This document shows positions 5,302 to 12,930 of a DNA stretch of 22,456 nt, piece by piece; within the stretch, counting starts at the first letter, position 1, and every line of letters starts with the position of its first letter. This DNA is from an uncultured Collinsella sp. (GTDB lineage: Bacteria; Actinomycetota; Coriobacteriia; Coriobacteriales; Coriobacteriaceae): the NCBI GenBank assembly GCA_958415625.1, contig CATYZI010000035.1, forward strand, positions 1-22,456. Direction: 5' to 3'. The notes beneath the pieces were generated by a model. The model had not been told where the DNA came from, searched no databases, and saw nothing but the letters and a program-made list of their open reading frames with translations. Both the position numbers and the translations under genes were made by a program.

Positions 5302-6010
5302 ACCAGGGTGTTCTGGCGGTAGAGGACTCGATGGCCTCGTGGCGCTTGAGCTCGCGGCGCATGGTTTGCGAGTTGAGCCAGGCTGCCTGCCATCCGCGGA
5401 TGGGGTAGCGCGTCTGGTCGAGCTCAAACTGCGTATAGCCGCAGGCGTTGATGATCGTCGTTCCACACACATGCTGCCGCTCGCGCTGAAAATCGTAACC
5501 GTAGCTTTGGTGTACATGCCCATGCACCATGTAGTCGGCCCCCCAGGACTCAAGTGCTGTGTTAAAGCACTCAAACCCTCGATGCGGCAGATCATCCAGA
5601 TCACCCATACCGGCGGCGGGTGCATGGGTAAGCAGAATGTCGCACCCGCCGACCATCCTAACCTTACGCGACAGCTTACGCATGCGCTTGGACATCTCGC
5701 GTTCGGTGTACATGTTGGCGCCGTCGCGATAACGCATGGACCCGCCAAGGCCCGCAATGCGAATCCCTCGGTACGTGTACACGCTGTCTTCCACGCAGAT
5801 ACATCCGCCCGGTGCATGACGTGCGTAGCGGTCGTCGTGGTTGCCGCGAACGTAGATGAGCGGTTTGTTGATGACGGTGACCAAAAACTCAAGATAGTCC
5901 GGGTCCAGATCGCCGGCAGACAGAATCAGGTCGACACCCTCAAAGCGCTCCTTGCGAAAGCACTCCCAAAGGCATCGTTCTTCGGTATCTGCTATGGCAA
6001 GGATCTTCAT
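5300..6010 (-). CDS. Calcineurin-like metallophosphoesterase
   Basis: A 236-aa soluble protein with the metallophosphoesterase motifs in order: D8-T-E10, G33-D-L-D36, G56-N-H-D59, T128-H129 and G164-H-V-H167. These residues normally bind two metal ions and hydrolyse phosphomono- or diesters. The first motif is DxE rather than the usual DxH, which removes a histidine ligand of metal site 1. No signal peptide is seen, so it should act in the cytosol. Its ATG (6010-6008) overlaps the TGA of the upstream ParB-BMP gene as ATGA, indicating translational coupling and a shared task. The C-terminus ends in the palindromic repeat, which provides the stop codon. The substrate is unknown. Confidence 0.88.
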   Translation of the reverse strand: MKILAIADTEERCLWECFRKERFEGVDLILSAGDLDPDYLEFLVTVINKPLIYVRGNHDDRYARHAPGGCICVEDSVYTYRGIRIAGLGGSMRYRDGANMYTEREMSKRMRKLSRKVRMVGGCDILLTHAPAAGMGDLDDLPHRGFECFNTALESWGADYMVHGHVHQSYGYDFQRERQHVCGTTIINACGYTQFELDQTRYPIRGWQAAWLNSQTMRRELKRHEAIESSTARTPW

Positions 6011-7923
6011 AGGGCGGTAACTCCCGGCTCATCGTCGAGCTGCGGAATGGTGCCTACCACGTTGTCCGCCAGCCAATTCATCTCGACAATCTGCGCGCTC
6101 GGCAGTGGGGGAAAGCCCTCGATCTGCACCACGCCGTCTTGGCTATGAAGCTCGCCGCCAAATGGATTGATGGAGCCCTCGACGATGCCATTGCGGAGCA
6201 GCTGCACCAGTTTGCGCGTCTGATAGGGCAGGCCCGGAGCGTAGCGAATGTCGATGACGCCCGAGCTCATGCCATACCAGTAGTTGACGGCGCGAACCTG
6301 GCTGTCGTCACTGGTCTCATCCCAGGTGCCATGCAGCAGGCTTCGCACGATAAGCTCGTAGTATCGGCCCCAGTTCCAGACCGGCATGGCGATGCCGACG
6401 ACCTTGCCATCGACCAGGCGGTGGAGTCCGTAGGCCGTAGGGTCTACGAGCGACTTTGACATGTCAGCGCAGGTCATGACGCTCACGCCTTCGCGGCACA
6501 TGGCCTCGGCAAGGCCTCCGGCGGGCACATCACCCCAGGTGAGGATTACCTGCGCGCGGGGGTCGAGCAGCGAGGCGCCGATGGCAAAGGCGTTGATCTC
6601 GCTAAGCGCGCCCGAGGCGAAGACCGACGCGTGGTAGCCGATACGGTGGTTGTCCGCCATACTGGCGGCAAGGGCGCCCAGGAGGAACTTGGCCTCGTAC
6701 ATCTTGCCAAAGTACGAACGGACGCTTTGGTGGGGAAGGCCGATAGAGCAGTTAAGGAACCGCACCTGGGGATACTCAACGGCAGCTCTGAGCGTGTATT
6801 CCATCAGGCGGTGCGAGGTCGAGAAGATGACGTTAGCTCCATGTTTGACAGCCGTTTCCACGGCGGCGTAGAACACGTCCGGATTGTGACAGTCCTCGAA
6901 CGCCTCGGTGCGCACGATACCGCCAAAATGCTCATCGAGATACTGACGCCCTTGGTCGTGCAGGCTGTCCCAGCTCGATGTCGCACAGGGGAACTCATGG
7001 ATAAAGGCGATGCGCAGGGGGTTGGCCGCCGAGTAGACGGTCTTGCCCATAAAGAAGTTGAGCACGCCGGAGGTGGACTTGGCGGGCGCCTCTTCCTCAT
7101 CGACACTCGGTGCCTCGACAAGATCGACCTTCTCCTCATCACTTTTGCCGGCAATGACCAACTCGCGCCAAATCTTGCACAGACGGTTTACGACGATGTC
7201 CGTCGGTGTGTCCAGCAGGCGGTCTTGGTTGTACACGTTGAGGTAAACGAGCATAGCGTCGGCGGGCGTAATGTCCAGATGGTCGCCGCCGGCGCGCAGG
7301 TAGGCGCGCTTAAAGAGCAGGAAGGTATGGCGCAGGTAGTCGACCTTTTTCTGCGGCCATTTTTCGATAAGGTTCTGACCGAGCATCTTGGCGAGCGTTT
7401 CGTAGCTTCCCTCACGCGAGAACTCGATCTCGTATAGGGGGCAGACGCGCCAAAACGCGCAGAACTCGCCATAGAGGCGGCTTTCGACGGAATCCCATTT
7501 TCCGGGATAGAGGCGGGTGACCTTGGCCGAAACCGTCGGGGCGTCCAGGAATTTGAGGACACTGACGCGCTTGTTGCCCTCTTGGACGTAAAACCGATGC
7601 ATGAACTCGGTGACGATGATGGGGTCGCGATAGCCCTCGGTCACCTGGATGTCGTAGAGGTTGGACCACTTGCGGGCGAACTCGGTGTTAAACGGCAGCA
7701 GGGGCATAAAGTTGCACGAAAAGGCAGACTGACGGCCCTTAGTAACCGTGCCGACGACCATTTCGAGCGGAATATCCCTTAGGCCAACATTCTCTCGCTG
7801 ACCTAAGGGGAGCTGGGCAACCAAGCTGTCGAGGTCCGTGAGGTACGGGTGCTCGCTTTGGCTGATGGCGCGACGGCGTCCCTGCTCGCCGCGCTTGCGT
7901 GCTTGACGATAGGCCTCTTCCAT
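6007..7923 (-). CDS. Cytosolic ParB/Srx-like plus BMP (PnrA-like) domain protein
   Basis: A 638-aa protein with two recognisable parts. Residues about 48-140 look like a ParB/sulfiredoxin-type domain: RDPIIV at 99-104 and the box VQEGNKRVSVLKF at 113-125. Residues about 302-600 match the BMP/PnrA family of nucleoside-binding proteins: YFGKMYEAKFLLGALAASM at 404-422, INAFAIGA at 443-450, and W463 in LTW. An acidic linker (about 260-285) joins the two. BMP proteins are normally secreted lipoproteins of ABC importers. Here there is no signal peptide or lipobox; the N-terminus is charged (MEEAYRQARKRGEQGRRR), so the protein is cytosolic. The start ATG has AAGGGAG nine nt upstream. It overlaps the phosphoesterase by 4 nt. 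A ligand-sensing or regulatory role is an inference. Confidence 0.85.
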   Translation of the reverse strand: MEEAYRQARKRGEQGRRRAISQSEHPYLTDLDSLVAQLPLGQRENVGLRDIPLEMVVGTVTKGRQSAFSCNFMPLLPFNTEFARKWSNLYDIQVTEGYRDPIIVTEFMHRFYVQEGNKRVSVLKFLDAPTVSAKVTRLYPGKWDSVESRLYGEFCAFWRVCPLYEIEFSREGSYETLAKMLGQNLIEKWPQKKVDYLRHTFLLFKRAYLRAGGDHLDITPADAMLVYLNVYNQDRLLDTPTDIVVNRLCKIWRELVIAGKSDEEKVDLVEAPSVDEEEAPAKSTSGVLNFFMGKTVYSAANPLRIAFIHEFPCATSSWDSLHDQGRQYLDEHFGGIVRTEAFEDCHNPDVFYAAVETAVKHGANVIFSTSHRLMEYTLRAAVEYPQVRFLNCSIGLPHQSVRSYFGKMYEAKFLLGALAASMADNHRIGYHASVFASGALSEINAFAIGASLLDPRAQVILTWGDVPAGGLAEAMCREGVSVMTCADMSKSLVDPTAYGLHRLVDGKVVGIAMPVWNWGRYYELIVRSLLHGTWDETSDDSQVRAVNYWYGMSSGVIDIRYAPGLPYQTRKLVQLLRNGIVEGSINPFGGELHSQDGVVQIEGFPPLPSAQIVEMNWLADNVVGTIPQLDDEPGVTAL

Positions 7924-7940
7924 GGTGTCTACTCCCTTAG

Positions 7941-7955
7941 TCGTTTAAACAACGA
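7941..7955. promoter_or_regulatory. Small dyad before the ParB-BMP gene
   Basis: TCGTT TAAAC AACGA (7941-7955) is an inverted repeat in the 56-nt leader, 18-32 nt upstream of the start codon. It could be an operator or the base of a small leader hairpin. No clear -35/-10 pair was found between it and the repeat at 7980. Confidence 0.3.
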
Positions 7956-7979
7956 TATGAACCATGGTACCACGATGCG

Positions 7980-8018
7980 AAACCGCCACAAAGGTGCCTG
8001 TCCCCTTTGTGGCGGTTT
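7980..8018. repeat. Palindromic intergenic repeat, copy 2
   Basis: AAACCGCCACAAAGG (7980-7994) and CCTTTGTGGCGGTTT (8004-8018) are perfect 15-bp inverses around TGCCTGTCC. The centre is nearly identical to that of copy 3 (TGCCTGTCT). The right arm overlaps the TAA stop codon of the mscS gene (8017-8019). Confidence 0.92.
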
Positions 8019-8784
8019 AGGCGATGATGGGGGCGATGGCACGAATGCAGGCGTCGGCTGCCGTAAAAGTGGTGCTATCGTCGCTGACGATAAAGATGAT
8101 TTTGCCCTTAATGCCAAAGTCGCCGATCTCGCTAAAGAGCACGTATGGCTCCTTGTCAAAGCCAGAGATGGGCGAGACGGCCGTTTTGGTTGCGCTCGTG
8201 AGCTCGTCTGCCAGCGCGTCAAGGGAAGCCCACTTAGACGTGTCCTTTACGGCAACGGGCACGGCCACGCGCCCAAAGGGCATCAGATGCACGAGCGTGT
8301 TCTTAGAGATGTTGGAGTTGGGCACAATGATGGTCTGCCCGCAGGCGTCCTCGATGGTCGTGTGACGCCAGGTGATGTCTTGGACCACGCCTGACACGCC
8401 GCCGACCTCGATATTGTCGCCGGGCTTGATGATGCCCATAAAGGTCACCTGCATACCGCCGATAAGGTTCGACAGCGTGTCCTGAAAGCCGAGCGAGATG
8501 GCGATGCCGCCGACGCCAAGAGCGGCGACGAGGGCGTTTGCGTTAATGCCAAAGCAGTTGTCGAGGATAAAGCTGCCGCCGATCATCCAGATGACGGCGC
8601 GCGCGATGTTGATGAAGATGCTCGATGCTGGGAGCGGGTTATCATCGCGGTTAAGCAGGTGGTGCAGGGTCTTGGACGCGATTTTGGCGGCAACGGCGGC
8701 GCCGATGGCCAAGATACCGGCCCAGATGATGTTGTGGACCCATCGTTGTGCAAAGAAATGAAGAATTGGCTCAAACAATTCCAT
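8017..8784 (-). CDS. Small-conductance mechanosensitive channel, MscS family
   Basis: MscS channels open under membrane tension to release solutes during hypo-osmotic shock. The protein is 255 aa with three membrane spans at about residues 17-37, 56-78 and 84-118. The pore helix and following beta-domain signature is clear: GGIAISLGFQDTLSNLIGG (92-110), then IIKPGDNIEVGGVSGVV (118-134) and IIVPNSNI (152-159). I start at the ATG at 8784, nine nt after GAGGAGG (8794-8800), not the upstream in-frame ATG at 8808, which precedes the ribosome binding site. The hairpin at 8828-8861 separates it from the nucleotidase gene. Its last residues run into repeat copy 2. Confidence 0.92.
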   Translation of the reverse strand: MELFEPILHFFAQRWVHNIIWAGILAIGAAVAAKIASKTLHHLLNRDDNPLPASSIFINIARAVIWMIGGSFILDNCFGINANALVAALGVGGIAISLGFQDTLSNLIGGMQVTFMGIIKPGDNIEVGGVSGVVQDITWRHTTIEDACGQTIIVPNSNISKNTLVHLMPFGRVAVPVAVKDTSKWASLDALADELTSATKTAVSPISGFDKEPYVLFSEIGDFGIKGKIIFIVSDDSTTFTAADACIRAIAPIIA

Positions 8785-8827
8785 GTAGGGAAACCTCCTC
8801 ATGATCATCCAACCATGATACCCACCA

Positions 8828-8861
8828 AGAAGCCCGTCCGATCAAATTCGGACGGGCTTCT
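8828..8861 (-). terminator. Terminator after the nucleotidase gene
   Basis: AGAAGCCCGTCCGA (8828-8841) and TCGGACGGGCTTCT (8848-8861) form a perfect 14-bp stem with a 6-nt loop. On the minus strand the stem ends in TTCTTGG, a weak T-tract. It lies 51 nt after the nucleotidase stop and just before mscS, so some readthrough into mscS is possible. Confidence 0.75.
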
Positions 8862-8912
8862 GTGCTCGATATAAGGTTTACGCGGCGGGGCTGCAAGGCC
8901 CGGCGGTGTAGC

Positions 8913-10943
8913 TTAGCGTCGACGCTTCCAGATAATGCCGAGAATGATGGTGACGATGCCGCCGATGAGGCATGCGCCGATCACGGCTAGCGTGCGGTCT
9001 CCCGTTGCGGCGAGCTTGCCGGTCGTCTTCTTGGTGATGACCTTCGTGGTCGTCGCGTCCGTCTTAGGCGAGGGTTCAGGCGTCGGGGCCGGTGTGGGCG
9101 TGGGGTCCACGGCAGCGGAGCCAAAGCTGATGGTGCCCGCGAGCGAGGCCATCTTGCTCTCCCAGCCGTTCTGCCCAATTAGCGCCCTTAGCGCTGACTC
9201 GCAGGTACCCCACTCGGTGTGCTTGGTGGCGTTTGCGAAGGTGGGGAAGTCGGTCGTGTTGGTGATGATGTAGTTGTTGGTGGCGACGGTGTAGGTCTTG
9301 GCGGGGTCGAGCGTGCTGCCATCCTTGGTGAGCGTGGCGCTCACGATGCGCTTGCCTTCGGGCTGCGTCCAATCGATTGTCACGTTGATTCCGCCGAAGG
9401 AAAGGACGCTGCCGGAGTCGTCGCGCCACTTGTACATGTCTTGCGCCTCCTGCTCGGTGTGGCCGGCCGCTACGTAGGCTTGCTGAAGCTCGTAGCTGTG
9501 ATTGCACTCGTCGCTGATCTGCAGCGAGTGCTCGAGCGCTGCCAGGAAGTCCGCACCGGTCATGGTCCAGGTCTCCACGGTGTTGCCGTAGGGCGAGATA
9601 GCGATGACGTTGCCGGCGGTCACATCGCCCGCAGCGATGCCGCCGCGGATGCCGCCCGCGTTCTCGATGGCAAGGTCCGCGCCCGTCAGGTCAAGATAGG
9701 AGCCGCAGATCACATGTCCGATGGTCTGGGCCTTGGTGGTGTCGCCCTCCTTGCTGGGGCGGAAATCGGTGGTGCGCACCATCTCCCAGCCGTGCGTGCC
9801 AGATGCGTTCTCGCCGTAGAAATAATTGGTAGAGCTCGTGCCGAGCACCTCGCTCGATGCGGCGCTAAAGGCATCGTCGAGCGGCTTGATCTTGTTGTTG
9901 TGGACCTCATCAAGGATGCTCTGATAGGTGGAGCCCTTGTTGGGATCGGTCAAAAGAACGTTTACATCCTTGGCGGTATAGAGCTTCTCGTCGCTTTTGT
10001 CTGCGTATACCGCCACCGTGTCATCGTCGGTGCTTTCGGTGCCCTTGGTGTCGTACTCGTAGGGGACGGAAAGCAGTCCCACTTCGGCAAAGGCGCTGCC
10101 CGCCTCGACAACGTGGATTGTCTTGCCGTCGGCTCCCGTCACCTTCTCGTTAAGGTTGATGTGCTCGTGGCCTGCGATAAGGGCATCGACGCCACGGAGC
10201 CGCGTGGCAAAGGTCTTGGCGTCGAGCGTGTGCGCGATACACACAACAACATCGCAGCCCTCCTTGCGCAGCTGCTCTGCCTCGGCATTGATGGCGTTCG
10301 CGGCACTCGAGAAGCTGGTGCCCGCGACCAGGTCCGCGCGCAGCGAGGAGCCTAGCGACTCATCCATGGCTCCGACGACGCCGACCTTGATCTGGTAGGC
10401 GAACGTTGAGTGACCTTCACTGTCCCTCCAGGTGCGGTTGAGCGTCTTCGTGATGCTCGAGCTCCATACGCCGTTCGAGGACGTTGCATTCGCGCAAAGC
10501 ATGGCGAAGGGTGTGCTGGTGGTGCTGGAGCCGGTCATGGTGCGAAGCTTGTCCGCGCCATAGCTCCAGTCGTGGTTGCCTGGCGTGGTCGCGTCGTAGC
10601 CGTCGGCGTAGAAGGTGTCCATGAGCTCGGCGATGCTCTTGCCCTCGCTCATGGTGGCGAAGGACTGTCCGTGGAAGGTGTCGCCCGCATCGAGCAAAAG
10701 ATCGGGGGCGTTGCCCTGGGCGCTATAGAGAACCGCCAGTCCGTCAAAGCCGACGGTGCCGGTGCCCTTGCTTTCGTTGTAGCTGTACTTGTAGCTGCCG
10801 TGGATGTCGTTGGTGTGCATGACGATCACGGTGCCGTCAATAGCGGCGGGCAGGTTCCCCGCGAAAGCGAGGCTTGGGATGCCTGCGAGCGCGCCGGCAA
10901 ACAACGAGACGGTTAACGCAAGACGGGGGACGAGTCTTTTCAT
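8913..10943 (-). CDS. Cell-surface 5'-nucleotidase (UshA/CD73-type) with sorting signal
   Basis: A 676-aa secreted metallophosphoesterase that should remove phosphate from extracellular nucleotides. A signal peptide (MKRLVPRL, hydrophobic core, AFAG) covers residues 1-29. The catalytic N-domain has TNDIHG (44-49), DAGDTFHG (85-92), GNHDW (122-126), an IAHT motif and a GHEH motif. The C-terminal nucleotide-binding domain carries ENAGGIRGGI and SPYGNTVETW. A proline/threonine-rich stalk follows, and the end is LAATGD (from 644), a hydrophobic span and KRRR, the layout of a sortase signal with LAATG in place of LPxTG. I start at ATG 10943 behind AAGGAGA; the upstream extension only reads the repeat. 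Repeat copy 3 lies in its leader. Confidence 0.93.
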   Translation of the reverse strand: MKRLVPRLALTVSLFAGALAGIPSLAFAGNLPAAIDGTVIVMHTNDIHGSYKYSYNESKGTGTVGFDGLAVLYSAQGNAPDLLLDAGDTFHGQSFATMSEGKSIAELMDTFYADGYDATTPGNHDWSYGADKLRTMTGSSTTSTPFAMLCANATSSNGVWSSSITKTLNRTWRDSEGHSTFAYQIKVGVVGAMDESLGSSLRADLVAGTSFSSAANAINAEAEQLRKEGCDVVVCIAHTLDAKTFATRLRGVDALIAGHEHINLNEKVTGADGKTIHVVEAGSAFAEVGLLSVPYEYDTKGTESTDDDTVAVYADKSDEKLYTAKDVNVLLTDPNKGSTYQSILDEVHNNKIKPLDDAFSAASSEVLGTSSTNYFYGENASGTHGWEMVRTTDFRPSKEGDTTKAQTIGHVICGSYLDLTGADLAIENAGGIRGGIAAGDVTAGNVIAISPYGNTVETWTMTGADFLAALEHSLQISDECNHSYELQQAYVAAGHTEQEAQDMYKWRDDSGSVLSFGGINVTIDWTQPEGKRIVSATLTKDGSTLDPAKTYTVATNNYIITNTTDFPTFANATKHTEWGTCESALRALIGQNGWESKMASLAGTISFGSAAVDPTPTPAPTPEPSPKTDATTTKVITKKTTGKLAATGDRTLAVIGACLIGGIVTIILGIIWKRRR

Positions 10944-10966
10944 GGCAGTCTCCTTAGTTCTTAACA

Positions 10967-11007
10967 AAAACCACCACAAAGGTGCCTGTCTCCTTTGTGG
11001 TGGTTTT
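10967..11007. repeat. Palindromic intergenic repeat, copy 3
   Basis: AAAACCACCACAAAGG (10967-10982) and CCTTTGTGGTGGTTTT (10992-11007) are perfect 16-bp inverses around TGCCTGTCT. It lies 8 nt after the stop codon of the ABC ATPase gene and 24 nt before the nucleotidase start codon. It could also act as a weak terminator. Confidence 0.92.
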
Positions 11008-11015
11008 CTAAGTCG

Positions 11016-11810
11016 TTAGCTTAGTAGCATGCGGTCGTTGGCGAGCTCGCCGCCCGAGACCTCCTCAAACTTCTGAAGCAGGTCGGCCACGGTGAGCGAC
11101 TTTTTCTCGTCGCCCGCCACGTCGTAGATCACGTGGCCCTCGTGCATCATGATCAGACGGTTGCCCAGACGGATGGCGTCGTTCATGTTGTGCGTGACCA
11201 TGAGCGTGGTCAGGCGGTTCTCGTCGACGATCTCCTCGGTCAGGTTGAGTACCTTAGAGGCCGTCTTGGGGTCGAGGGCCGCCGTGTGCTCGTCGAGCAG
11301 CAGCAGGCGCGGCTTGGTGAGCGTGGCCATCAGCAGGGTGAGTGCCTGGCGCTGGCCACCCGAGAGCAGGCCGACCTTGGCGTTGAGACGCGTGTCCAGA
11401 CCGAGGTCCAGGCGCTTGAGCAGTTCAACGTACTCGTCCTTCTCGGCCTTGGTGACGCCCCATGAAAGGCCGCGACGCTGGCCGCGGCGCTTGGCGAGGG
11501 CCAGGTTCTCGGCAATTTGCATGTCGGCTGCGGTGCCGCGCATGGGATCCTGGAACACGCGGCCCAGGTACTTGGCGCGTTGCGACTCGCTCAGACGCGA
11601 GATGTCGGTGCCGTCGAGCTCAATAACACCCGAATCGAGCGGATACACGCCGGCGATCATATTGAGCAGCGTGGACTTGCCGGCGCCGTTGCCGCCAATC
11701 ACGGTTACAAAGTCGCCATCGTTGAGGGTGAGGTCGACGCCGGTGAGCGCGCGCTTCTCGGTGACGGTGCCCTTGTTAAAGGTCTTCTTGACGTGCGAGA
11801 GCTTAAGCAT
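11016..11810 (-). CDS. ABC transporter ATP-binding protein of the TrpXYZ-like system
   Basis: The 264-aa ATPase powers import through the permease encoded just upstream. All motifs are present: Walker A GGNGAGKST (39-47), Q-loop Q87, signature LSGGQ (149-153), Walker B LLLLDEH with D173/E174, and switch H207. I chose the ATG at 11810, preceded by GAGG and, further up, GGGGG; an in-frame ATG at 11819 touches the purine run directly. The start lies inside the permease frame, whose TAA is at 11803-11805, an 8-nt overlap, so translation is coupled. Family knowledge links this set (lipoprotein of the ABC_sub_bind type, permease, this ATPase) to aromatic amino acid uptake in some bacteria; the substrate here is not proven. 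Confidence 0.92.
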   Translation of the reverse strand: MLKLSHVKKTFNKGTVTEKRALTGVDLTLNDGDFVTVIGGNGAGKSTLLNMIAGVYPLDSGVIELDGTDISRLSESQRAKYLGRVFQDPMRGTAADMQIAENLALAKRRGQRRGLSWGVTKAEKDEYVELLKRLDLGLDTRLNAKVGLLSGGQRQALTLLMATLTKPRLLLLDEHTAALDPKTASKVLNLTEEIVDENRLTTLMVTHNMNDAIRLGNRLIMMHEGHVIYDVAGDEKKSLTVADLLQKFEEVSGGELANDRMLLS

Positions 11811-12726
11811 CTGCCTCATCCCCCTTCGTGTAGGAGCTGCGGAGCTTATAGCGCTCCCAAACCACGGGCACGCACAGGGCCACGGCGACGATCACGGCGG
11901 AGAGCAGCTTCATGTCGTTGGCGTCCATGCCCAGCTGCAGCACGATGGCGCGGATAAGGAAGTACACCACGGAGCCAAAGACGGCGGAGGCAAGACGGAC
12001 GCTAAACTGCGTGAGGCCGCCGGGCAGCAGGCGACCGAGCACCTCGCCGATGACGATGGCGGCAAGACCGATAACGATGGCGCCGGTGCCCATGCCAATG
12101 TCGGCATACTTCTGGCTCTGGCAGATGAGCGCACCCGAAAGGCCAATGAGGGCGTTGGAGAGCACGAGGGCGATCATTTTGGTGGTGTTGGTGTTAACGC
12201 CCAGGGCGCGGATCATGTACTCGTTGTTGCCGGTGGCACGCAGCGCCGAGCCGATCTCGGTGCCAAAGAACCAGTACAGGATGGCGACGATGGCCACGGC
12301 CAGCACAATGCCTAGGATAATGGCAACAGTGGACTGCGGTAGGCCCGTCATGTTGCTGACGGATGAGAAGATAGTGCCCTTGGCAAGGATGGGCGTGTTG
12401 GACTTGCCCATGATGCGCAGGTTGATGGACCACAGACTGATCTGCGTAAGGATTCCGGCGAGGATTGCGGGAATCTCAAAGACGGTGGTCAAGATGCCCG
12501 TGACGGCGCCCGCGATGGCGCCGGCGCACATGCCGGCCAGCACGGCGAGCAAGGGGTCGACGTTATTGTTGACGATGAGCACGGCGCAGACACAGCCGCC
12601 GAGGGCAAAGCTGCCGTCGCAGGTCATATCGGGGATGTCGAGCAGGCGGAACGTGATAAACACGCCAAGCACCATAATGCCCCAGAGGACGCCCTGCGAA
12701 ACGGCGCCCTGCAATGCAATGAGCAT
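11803..12726 (-). CDS. ABC transporter permease of the TrpXYZ-like system
   Basis: A 307-aa, highly hydrophobic protein with about eight or nine membrane spans, of the branched-chain/ribose permease superfamily (BPD_transp_2). The segment GTEIGSALRATGNNEYMIRALG (about 180-200) is the coupling region that contacts the ATPase. The N-terminal half contains FRLLDIPDMTCDGSFALGG, as in permeases paired with ABC_sub_bind lipoproteins. The start ATG has AGGAGG (12735-12740) eight nt upstream. It overlaps the ATPase gene by 8 nt. It lies 204 nt downstream of the lipoprotein gene, with a strong hairpin between, so expression of lipoprotein and membrane parts is probably unequal. Confidence 0.92.
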   Translation of the reverse strand: MLIALQGAVSQGVLWGIMVLGVFITFRLLDIPDMTCDGSFALGGCVCAVLIVNNNVDPLLAVLAGMCAGAIAGAVTGILTTVFEIPAILAGILTQISLWSINLRIMGKSNTPILAKGTIFSSVSNMTGLPQSTVAIILGIVLAVAIVAILYWFFGTEIGSALRATGNNEYMIRALGVNTNTTKMIALVLSNALIGLSGALICQSQKYADIGMGTGAIVIGLAAIVIGEVLGRLLPGGLTQFSVRLASAVFGSVVYFLIRAIVLQLGMDANDMKLLSAVIVAVALCVPVVWERYKLRSSYTKGDEADA

Positions 12727-12830
12727 GCTTCATACCTCCTAGGATAGGGTGGACACGTGATTTTCCATAATAGCGGTACCAATGCATAAAAGAGCTGCGA
12801 ACGGATGTTTTGTCTCATCCGAAACAAGCA

Positions 12831-12859
12831 GGGCGAACGCCGGTCTTTAGCGTTCGCCC
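12831..12859 (-). terminator. Intercistronic hairpin between lipoprotein and permease genes
   Basis: GGGCGAACGC (12831-12840) and GCGTTCGCCC (12850-12859) form a perfect 10-bp stem with a 9-nt loop. On the minus strand TGCTTGTTTC follows, so it is a leaky terminator or an mRNA-stabilising hairpin. A second hairpin CGGATG/CATCCG is at 12802-12821. This layout would make more lipoprotein than permease transcript. Confidence 0.6.
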
Positions 12860-12930
12860 CAAGGACTCAGATATTGAATAACGCGGCTGTGGCGCGCGTG
12901 CGGGCCCTAGACGCGTTACCGCGCATGGCG

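Noticed and set aside
9219..10355. A 378-codon frame antisense to the nucleotidase gene
   Set aside because: A shadow of a GC-rich gene with complete motifs and a signal peptide.
12742..12930. T-box or tryptophan attenuator between the lipoprotein and permease genes
   Set aside because: No T-box core, no specifier loop and no short peptide with Trp codons were seen; only simple hairpins.
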